Assembly (NCBI GenBank): GCA_004555855.1
Contig: SFJQ01000052.1
Coordinates: 1 to 11,027, forward strand
From: [Eubacterium] saphenum
GTDB lineage: Bacteria > Bacillota > Clostridia > Oscillospirales > Ruminococcaceae
Length of the DNA: 11,027 nucleotides
Direction: 5' to 3'
This document shows, in pieces, positions 6,206-11,027 of this stretch. The notes beneath the pieces were generated by a model that had not been told where the DNA came from, ran no database searches, and worked only from the letters and a program-made list of their open reading frames with translations. Position numbers and translations under genes: made by a program. Position 1 is the first letter of the stretch. The number at the start of each line of letters is the position of its first letter.

Positions 6206-7159
6206 ATGTCAATCAATCCTGAAAATCAAGAGCTTTTGTCGGAGCTTGGCGCGGAAATATCAAAAGTTATCCGCGGCAAGGACGAAGCGCTTTTTATCGT
6301 GCTGACGGGGCTTTTGGCGCGCGGTCACGTTCTTATTGAGGACGTGCCAGGCGTTGGAAAGACAACGCTTGCTATGGCTCTCGGAAAGGCAACGGGGCTT
6401 TCTTTCCGCCGCGCGCAGTTCACGCCGGACGTTATGGCGTCCGATATCACGGGCTTTACGATGTACAATAAAGAGGAAAACCGCTTTGAATACCGCTCGG
6501 GGCTTGTTATGACGAACATCTTCCTTGCGGACGAGATAAACCGAACTTCCCCGAAAACGCAGTCCGCGCTGCTTGAAGCGATGGAGGAAAAGCGCGTCAC
6601 CGTTGACGGCACGGTTCATAAGCTCCCGAGTCCGTTTATGGTTATCGCAACGCAGAATTCCGGCGAATATGTCGGAACATTCCCGCTACCCGAGGCACAG
6701 CTTGACCGTTTTATGATGAAGATTAGTATGGGTTATCCGACGGTTGAGCAGGAAATGCAGATACTTATGGACAGGCAGGACGAAAATCCCGTGGATAACG
6801 TTCGCAGCGTTATGACCGCGCAGCAGCTTGAGGAGTGCATTGAGGAAGCGGGAAGCGTGATGTTTGCGGAGAGCCTTTGCAAATATGTGGCAAATCTCGC
6901 CGCAGCAACGCGAAATCACCCCGCAGTGGCTCTCGGAGTAAGCCCGCGCGCTTCTGTTGCGATAATGCAGGCGAGCAAGGCTTTCGCTTATCTTCGCGGG
7001 AGAGATTACGTTATCCCCGAGGATATCGTGAGATTGCTTATTCCCGTGTTCGAGCATCGAATTGTGCTGAAGCGCGAAACCCGCCTTAACAAAACGACGG
7101 TTCGGCAGGTTCTGGAGAACGTTGTTTCAACGGTAACTCCCCCGATTAAACGAAGCTGA
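6206..7159 (+). CDS. MoxR-family AAA+ ATPase
   Basis: MoxR proteins are cytoplasmic ring-forming AAA+ ATPases thought to act as chaperones that assemble or activate partner proteins, usually encoded next to DUF58 and VWA-domain proteins. In 317 residues (normal length) it shows Walker A GVGKTT (49-54) within EDVPGVGKTTLA, Walker B IFLADEINR (105-113), sensor 1 VIATQNS (146-152), the arginine-finger region PLPEAQLDRF (160-169) and sensor 2 SPRAS (246-250). All catalytic positions look intact. AAAGGGG (6192-6198) precedes the ATG. The DUF58 gene starts 1 nt after the stop, so the two are translationally coupled. The specific client is not known; the family also goes by YeaC/RavA-like names in other branches. 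Confidence 0.95.
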   Translation: MSINPENQELLSELGAEISKVIRGKDEALFIVLTGLLARGHVLIEDVPGVGKTTLAMALGKATGLSFRRAQFTPDVMASDITGFTMYNKEENRFEYRSGLVMTNIFLADEINRTSPKTQSALLEAMEEKRVTVDGTVHKLPSPFMVIATQNSGEYVGTFPLPEAQLDRFMMKISMGYPTVEQEMQILMDRQDENPVDNVRSVMTAQQLEECIEEAGSVMFAESLCKYVANLAAATRNHPAVALGVSPRASVAIMQASKAFAYLRGRDYVIPEDIVRLLIPVFEHRIVLKRETRLNKTTVRQVLENVVSTVTPPIKRS

Positions 7160-7160
7160 T

Positions 7161-8333
7161 ATGGCTAGAAACAGGGTTTTATATATTCTGGCGGCGGTGG
7201 CTTGTCTTGCTTTTTCGATGGTTTACAAGGAGAACATCTCCGCGATAATTCTCGCAGCCGTTGCGATTTACCCGCTTTTAGCGTGGCTTACAACTTTTAT
7301 TCTGATGAAGCTGGTGAATGCGGAGTTCTCGAAAAGCGACATTCTCGCCGAAAAAGGAACGCGCTTTGAGCTTGTTCTGAACGTGAAAAACCGCTTTATA
7401 CTGCCGTGCGTGCCGATGGAGCTTGTGTGCGATTTGCCCGACGAGGACACGGGACTTGCCGCAGAGAAGAAGATTTACGTCACGCTCCCGCCGTTCGGGA
7501 AAGCAAAGCTCGCGATGAGCTGTATGAACAGGTATCGCGGAAAATACAGCTTTTCGGTGAAGAAAATCTCGGTTGTTGACCCGCTGAGGATAATCCGCGT
7601 ATCGAAAAAGGGAAAATCCGTGCTGAACGCGGTTTTTGTGCCGAGGAAGCTGGTTGTTCCCGATGTTTCGTGCTTTTGCGAGAGCGAGAATTTCATCGCG
7701 AAACGCCAGAATTCGACCGACAACAAGGAAGATTTTTCGCACGTCCGCGACTATATTCCCGGCGAGAGCGTGCAGCTTGTTCACTGGAAACTGACCGCGA
7801 AGCAGGGCGACCTGATGCTAAAGCAGTTTGACAGCGTTTTCGACAGGAAAGCGTTGATTTTATGCGATTTCAGCTGCTCACGGGAACGCGACCCGCTGCT
7901 TTGCGCCGATACGATAATCGAAACCGCGATTGCCTTTGCGAAAATGTTTCTTGATGAGAACATCTTCACGGACGTTAATTTCGGGCAGACGGCGGAATGC
8001 TCCTGCCGGATTTCAAATCACTCGGAATTTGAGAGCTTTTTCGAGCTTATGTCGGTGATTTCCCCGAAAAACGAGGTTAGCGGGTTTGGTTCGCTTATGG
8101 ACAAAAACGTTGGCGGGGAGTCGATTTTGGTGATAGTTACCCCGACGCTTACCGAGGACATTATTCTTCGCGCAAACAAGCTTGCCGCGGAGGAATCGGT
8201 TTTTATCGCTTATGTAAACCTCTCGGGAAGGGCTCTCGAGCGCAGTCTTGAAAACGAGCGTTTTCTGCCGGTGAACATACGCGGCGCGGGACAGGAAAAC
8301 CTCACGGCAGCGGTCCGCGAGGCTCTGGATTAA
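7161..8333 (+). CDS. DUF58-domain membrane-anchored protein, MoxR partner
   Basis: A 390-residue protein with two N-terminal hydrophobic segments (about 5-20 and 25-51), then a mainly cytosolic body. The DUF58 signature VRDYIPGESVQLVHWK (195-210), continuing as LTAKQGDLMLKQF (211-223), is clear. The part after it resembles a von Willebrand factor A-like fold (ALILCDFSCSRER, 231-243), where a DxS start is kept (D236, S238). DUF58 proteins are regularly encoded beside moxR and are thought to be its clients. Start: the ATG lies 1 nt after the moxR stop with no strong ribosome binding site of its own, consistent with coupling. The transglutaminase-like gene that often completes this cluster is absent here. 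Exact function is unknown. Confidence 0.88.
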   Translation: MARNRVLYILAAVACLAFSMVYKENISAIILAAVAIYPLLAWLTTFILMKLVNAEFSKSDILAEKGTRFELVLNVKNRFILPCVPMELVCDLPDEDTGLAAEKKIYVTLPPFGKAKLAMSCMNRYRGKYSFSVKKISVVDPLRIIRVSKKGKSVLNAVFVPRKLVVPDVSCFCESENFIAKRQNSTDNKEDFSHVRDYIPGESVQLVHWKLTAKQGDLMLKQFDSVFDRKALILCDFSCSRERDPLLCADTIIETAIAFAKMFLDENIFTDVNFGQTAECSCRISNHSEFESFFELMSVISPKNEVSGFGSLMDKNVGGESILVIVTPTLTEDIILRANKLAAEESVFIAYVNLSGRALERSLENERFLPVNIRGAGQENLTAAVREALD

Positions 8334-8339
8334 GGAAAA

Positions 8340-8353
8340 AAGCCGTTTGGCTT
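8340..8353 (+). other. Small hairpin between the DUF58 and 73-residue genes
   Basis: AAGCC (8340-8344) and GGCTT (8349-8353) pair around GTTT, directly after the DUF58 stop and 7 nt before an AGGAGG site. It lacks a T-run. It could be a mild barrier or processing point that sets separate expression of the small gene, but could also be chance. Confidence 0.3.
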
Positions 8354-8374
8354 AGCAATAAGGAGGATTTTAAA

Positions 8375-8596
8375 ATGGATATTAAAGCAAAAGTTGACGA
8401 AGTTGTAAACAAGGTCAAAAACGACCCGACATTCGCGGACAAGTTCAAGAACGAGCCTGTAAAGGCGGTTGAGGACGTAATCGGCGTGGATTTGCCCGAT
8501 GATGTTATCAACAACGTTGTCGAAACCGTAAAATCGAAAATCAATTTTGACGGCATCGCGAACAAACTCGGCGGACTTTTCGGCGGAAACAAGTAA
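8375..8596 (+). CDS. Small acidic/basic helical protein of unknown function (73 residues)
   Basis: A short protein with heptad-like charged helix at the start (residues 1-15), the block DPTFADKFKNEPVKAVEDVI (17-36), GVDLPDDVINNVVETVKSKI (37-56) and a Gly-rich end GGLFGGNK (66-73). It has no signal peptide or membrane helix. The pattern 'DP-F---F--EP--A-----GVDLP' recalls the N-terminal leader part of Nif11/nitrile-hydratase-type peptide precursors, but also small uncharacterised Clostridia proteins; I do not recognise a function. It is very likely real: a textbook AGGAGG (8361-8366) lies 8 nt before the ATG, and a strong terminator follows 20 nt after the stop. It ends the moxR-DUF58 transcription unit, but may also be expressed separately. 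Confidence 0.85.
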   Translation: MDIKAKVDEVVNKVKNDPTFADKFKNEPVKAVEDVIGVDLPDDVINNVVETVKSKINFDGIANKLGGLFGGNK

Positions 8597-8616
8597 TTCC
8601 AAAACCACATAAAGAA

Positions 8617-8652
8617 CCGCTCCCGAGGATTTTTCGGGAGCGGGCTTTTTTT
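8617..8652 (+). terminator. Strong intrinsic terminator of the moxR-DUF58-small protein unit
   Basis: CCGCTCCCGA (8617-8626) and TCGGGAGCGG (8634-8643) form a perfect 10-bp stem with a 7-nt loop, followed by GC and seven T residues (8646-8652). It begins 20 nt after the stop of the small gene. Confidence 0.95.
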
Positions 8653-8684
8653 CATTATTCTGAATGAGCGAAATGGGGTTTGCG

Positions 8685-8710
8685 AATTTTTCCGCGTTCG
8701 CGAAAAAATT
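8685..8710. repeat. Imperfect 12-bp-arm inverted repeat
   Basis: AATTTTTCCGCG (8685-8696) and CGCGAAAAAATT (8699-8710) are inverted copies with one mismatch (C8692/A8703) around TT. It lies in the gap between convergent genes and has T-runs or A-runs within the arms rather than after them. It may be a fold in run-through RNA or a protein site. Confidence 0.55.
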
Positions 8711-8780
8711 TGGCAATGGTGGCGAAACTAGATTTCAAGTTCCTGCGTTGAATTTTACAAAGCGAAAGCGTTCATTTTTA

Positions 8781-8905
8781 TGATTTTACGGCTTCGCCTT
8801 TAGTGGTCGCTTCGCTCAAGTGCCTCCGGCGGCAAGAAACCTTTTTCTGAAGAAAAAGGTTTCTTGACTTCCAAAAAGACTTTATTCGCTTCGCGCGATT
8901 TTACG
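8781..8905. repeat. Candidate dispersed palindromic element in the gap between convergent genes
   Basis: The stretch holds a near-perfect palindrome, CAAGAAACCTTTTTCT (8833-8848) and its inverse (8851-8866), with only GA in between, giving 16-bp arms. Around it are three copies of GCTTCGC (8791-8797, 8809-8815, 8888-8894), GCCTCCGGCGGC just before it, and GATTTTACG at both ends (8782-8790 and 8897-8905). This is unlike any gene or a simple terminator. It looks like a REP- or MITE-style repeat unit, but copy number in the genome cannot be seen here. Its right end reaches the stop codon of the minus-strand gene. The rest of 8653-8900 holds only the inverted repeat at 8685; I found no coding region in it. 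Confidence 0.6.
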
Positions 8906-10133
8906 CGTAAATGCTGAAAAGTGCGCCGCTATTGTATGCGTAAGCAGCCGTGCTGTTTGCCGTGTAACCCATCGCGCTTGCGCTGGTTGCAAGCGAGCTT
9001 ATCTGTTCGGCTTTCTGGTTCACCTTGTCGATGTAGCTTCCGTTGAACGCATAGCTCAAATCATTCGCCGTGAGCTTCTCGGCAGCCTGCTCCGCGAGCG
9101 AAAGTCTGCCGTCCCTGCCGATTTCAATTCCCGCCCGCTTCAGCGCGTACTTGTAGGAATTTGTCACGCTCTTGAGCGCGTTTCCCTTGTACTGAACCGA
9201 AAGACTCTCGGAATTATCCGTTTCATCAAGCAGCTTGTTGTACTTCTCGATAAAGCTTGTCGCGGTATCCGTGTAATCAACCGGCTTGTAAGCCTTATCC
9301 TCCGAGCCGAGCGACGTCGAATAGCTCTTTACAGCGGTTGCCGCTTCCTTGACAGCCGAAGTAAGCTCCTTGAGAGAGCCGCTTTTTTCGGTTGACGAGG
9401 AGCTTCCGCTCTCGGAGGGCTTTGTGATATTCTGCGTGGTGAAAATGCCCATTCCGCCGGACGCTTCGTTGATTTCGCGCGCTCTGCGGATAACGGTATC
9501 CGAGAACCCGCCTTTTCCGAACGTTGACTTCACGTCAATCATATCAACCTTTGACAAATCGTCCTGCAAAGTGAGCTTGTTGTCCGAGCCGAGCGTAATT
9601 CCCGCACGGTTGAGCGCGCTTGTGTAAACCTTCGCATTGTTTACCGCGAGAACGCCCTTTTTCAGCACGGTTGTGTTGTCGGAATTGCCGATTTTGTCGA
9701 TGAACGCGTTATAGTTATCGACAAAATTCTGCGCGTACTGCTTGTATTCGTCGATGTTGAAATCCTCGGATTTGCCGTACTTGAACTTATCGGCATAGCT
9801 TCTGATAGCCTCAGCCGAGCCGCCGATATTTGCCGAAGCGGTTTTGACAGCCTGCGGGGAAACGATATCCGAGCTCTCGGAATCGTCCTTTATGTTGTAG
9901 ATGCTCTTGTACAGGTTGGAGAACTGTGTGCGGAACTCCTCGCTCTCGTTTTTGAGAGCCTTGCTGTCGAGCAGCTTGTTGAGCGCCTCGGTTGAACCCG
10001 ATTTCTTAATCGAGTTTACGTTAAACTTGCCCGTTGTTGTATAAGAATTATACAGATTGTTAAGCTCGGTGCCGTAATTCGTCATCAGCTTTGCCGCATT
10101 AAACTGCATTCTTGCCTGATATCCGATTGTCAT
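8901..10133 (-). CDS. Protein with duplicated FliD C-terminal-like modules, function unknown
   Basis: A 410-residue, Ser/Asn/Lys-rich protein without signal peptide or membrane helix. Two similar ~135-residue modules occupy about 95-230 and 256-390, joined by a Ser-rich linker (about 239-251). At a constant offset of 157 residues, F137-L189 aligns without gaps to F294-L346, about 20 of 53 positions being identical, including FVDNYN/FIEKYN and LNRAGITLGSDNKLTL/LKRAGIEIGRDGRLSL. That 'YN-hh ... L--hGI-h--DG-L-L' pattern is typical of the C-terminal part of FliD, the flagellar filament cap. No FliD N-terminal domain is visible, so this is not a normal FliD. Start: the ATG at 10133 lies 8 nt after AAGGGGGAG; the GTG at 10142 overlaps that site. 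It follows pyrE by 40 nt. Flagellar export is conceivable but unproven. Confidence 0.75.
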   Translation of the reverse strand: MTIGYQARMQFNAAKLMTNYGTELNNLYNSYTTTGKFNVNSIKKSGSTEALNKLLDSKALKNESEEFRTQFSNLYKSIYNIKDDSESSDIVSPQAVKTASANIGGSAEAIRSYADKFKYGKSEDFNIDEYKQYAQNFVDNYNAFIDKIGNSDNTTVLKKGVLAVNNAKVYTSALNRAGITLGSDNKLTLQDDLSKVDMIDVKSTFGKGGFSDTVIRRAREINEASGGMGIFTTQNITKPSESGSSSSTEKSGSLKELTSAVKEAATAVKSYSTSLGSEDKAYKPVDYTDTATSFIEKYNKLLDETDNSESLSVQYKGNALKSVTNSYKYALKRAGIEIGRDGRLSLAEQAAEKLTANDLSYAFNGSYIDKVNQKAEQISSLATSASAMGYTANSTAAYAYNSGALFSIYA

Positions 10134-10141
10134 AAAAATCA

Positions 10142-10150
10142 CTCCCCCTT
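10142..10150 (-). promoter_or_regulatory. Ribosome binding site that decides the start of the FliD-like gene
   Basis: AAGGGGGAG on the minus strand, 8 nt before the ATG at 10133. An in-frame GTG at 10142-10140 would use its last base and cannot be served by it, so the shorter reading is preferred. Confidence 0.8.
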
Positions 10151-10173
10151 GCTGAAAAACCGAAATTTATGCG

Positions 10174-10830
10174 TCAAACCGCGCCGTATTTCTCGCGGTA
10201 TTCCTTCATTGCGGGAACGTATTCCTTTCCGGGAATAATTCCGTTTTCGAGCGCCTCGATGATGTCGTTGATGTTGACAATCGAGTACACCTTCACGCCG
10301 AATTCATCGAAAGCCGCCGAAACCGCGGATTTATCGGAATCGAGCGACTTTTCCATACGGTCAACGGTGATAATCATACCCTCGACATTGATTTTCGCAG
10401 CGCCCGTGAGCTTGGGCAGAACCTCGCGCAGAGCCTTTCCCGAGGTCATAACGTCCTCGATGATGACAACCTTGTCGCCGTCCGCGAGATTTTTTCCAAC
10501 GAACATTCCGCCTTCGCCGTGGTCCTTGACTTCCTTGCGGTCGAAGCAGTAATTTACGTCCATTCCGAACTTGTTGTACAGCGCGCAGCAAGCCGCAACC
10601 GACAGCGGAATACCCTTATAAGCCGGACCGAAAAGCACATCGGGCTTCAAGCCGTGCTCGTTTATGCACTCCGCGTAGTATTCGCCGAGCTTTGCGAGCT
10701 GTGCGCCCGTTTTATAGTTTCCGCAGTTTATGAAATAAGGCGCCTGTCTGCCGCTTTTCAGCGTGAAATTGCCGAAAGTCAGCACGCCGCTTTCCGTCAT
10801 AAATTTGATAAAACTTTCTTTATAAGTCAT
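10174..10830 (-). CDS. pyrE: PyrE, orotate phosphoribosyltransferase
   Basis: PyrE converts orotate plus PRPP to orotidine 5'-phosphate in de novo pyrimidine synthesis, in the cytoplasm. Its 218 residues match the family. The orotate/PRPP region FGNFTLKSGRQAPYFIN (19-35), the flexible-loop block CFDRKEVKDHGEGG (94-107, with the catalytic-loop K98 and K101) and the PRPP signature VVIIEDVMTSGKAL (121-134) are all intact. AGGAAG lies 9 nt before the ATG. It is the first gene after a strong promoter (10899-10871), with a leader of only about 30 nt. No PyrR attenuator or antiterminator hairpins fit there. No other pyrimidine gene is in the window, so it seems separated from the pyr cluster, unless one lies beyond the right edge. 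Confidence 0.96.
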   Translation of the reverse strand: MTYKESFIKFMTESGVLTFGNFTLKSGRQAPYFINCGNYKTGAQLAKLGEYYAECINEHGLKPDVLFGPAYKGIPLSVAACCALYNKFGMDVNYCFDRKEVKDHGEGGMFVGKNLADGDKVVIIEDVMTSGKALREVLPKLTGAAKINVEGMIITVDRMEKSLDSDKSAVSAAFDEFGVKVYSIVNINDIIEALENGIIPGKEYVPAMKEYREKYGAV

Positions 10831-10844
10831 AGCAATCTACTTCC

Positions 10845-10857
10845 TATCTTAAAGATA
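10845..10857. promoter_or_regulatory. 13-bp perfect palindrome in the pyrE leader (possible operator)
   Basis: TATCTT-A-AAGATA is symmetric about 10851 and lies between the predicted pyrE start site (about 10864) and the pyrE ribosome binding site. A repressor could act there, but a 13-bp AT-rich palindrome can also arise by chance. Confidence 0.3.
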
Positions 10858-10870
10858 TTTATACATTTTT

Positions 10871-10899
10871 ATTATAACATTCATTTTCATTTTTTGCAA
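10871..10899 (-). promoter_or_regulatory. pyrE promoter (sigma-A type, extended -10)
   Basis: Minus strand: TTGCAA (10899-10894), 17 nt, TATAAT (10876-10871), with TG one base before the -10 (10879-10877). The expected start is near 10864. The -35 lies within two TTTTGCA direct repeats (10892-10898 and 10903-10909) spaced 11 bp apart. The remaining 10900-11027 is AT-rich and shows no gene I can support. Confidence 0.87.
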
Positions 10900-11027
10900 G
10901 AGTTTTGCATAATTTTCGGCATTTTTAACGGAAAATTACGACAAAATTTATAAGTTCTATTCGTTTTACTAAGAAAAATGTAAAAATATTTTCAAAATAC
11001 TTGCATTTTACACCGTATCGCCCTTGA

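Noticed and set aside
8833..8866. Terminator of the FliD-like gene
   Set aside because: On the minus strand the hairpin is followed by a GC-rich segment and not by a T-run, so it does not fit an intrinsic terminator.
8781..8905. CRISPR array
   Set aside because: The repeated GCTTCGC units are only 7 bp, irregularly spaced, and there are no unique spacers of constant length or cas genes.
10980..11027. End of a minus-strand gene at the right edge (KGDTV-stop or a 33-codon AT-rich frame)
   Set aside because: Five codons are not enough to support a gene, and the longer frame has a low-complexity, AT-driven composition.

Overview
The window looks like chromosome from a motile, probably gut-associated Bacillota (Clostridia), with an Oscillospiraceae/Ruminococcus-like style. 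The reasons are strong GGAGG-type ribosome binding sites, sigma-A promoters with extended -10 elements (TGnTATAAT), a preQ1-I riboswitch on a queT gene, a free-standing FlhB-like protein paired with a FliK/YlqG-like protein, and roughly even GC in genes against AT-rich promoters. The taxonomic placement is inference; no rRNA or species marker is present. All main genes look intact except the one cut by the left edge.

Layout: (1) 1-2789, minus strand: the chemotaxis operon cheA-cheW-cheR (cheR cut by the window edge), tightly packed with coupled ribosome binding sites. (2) 2980-5328, plus strand, divergent from cheA: a large FliK/YlqG-like protein followed by a 103-residue FlhB C-domain protein, closed by tandem hairpin terminators. 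(3) 5449-6087, minus strand: queT, the substrate-binding subunit of a queuosine-precursor ECF transporter, with a near-consensus promoter, a GNRA-capped 5' hairpin and a preQ1-I riboswitch that buries the ribosome binding site. (4) 6117-8652, plus strand: moxR, a DUF58 gene and a 73-residue small-protein gene, started by an extended -10 promoter and closed by a strong intrinsic terminator. (5) 8653-8900: non-coding, with a 16-bp-arm palindrome and repeated GCTTCGC motifs that resemble a dispersed repeat. (6) 8901-10899, minus strand: pyrE, then 40 nt downstream a 410-residue protein containing two copies of a FliD C-terminal-like module. The right edge (10900-11027) is AT-rich and shows no gene I can support.

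How the parts relate: the che genes form the receptor-coupled kinase, adaptor and methyltransferase of chemotaxis. The FliK-like/FlhB-like pair resembles the substrate-specificity switch parts of flagellar type III export, but detached from the membrane FlhB. The duplicated FliD-like protein may be an export substrate or a filament-associated protein. queT, moxR-DUF58 and pyrE are housekeeping neighbours. The most unusual items are the duplicated FliD-like protein, the FlhB C-domain lacking its self-cleavage motif, the AT-rich linker inside the FliK-like gene, and the 73-residue protein with a leader-peptide-like motif.
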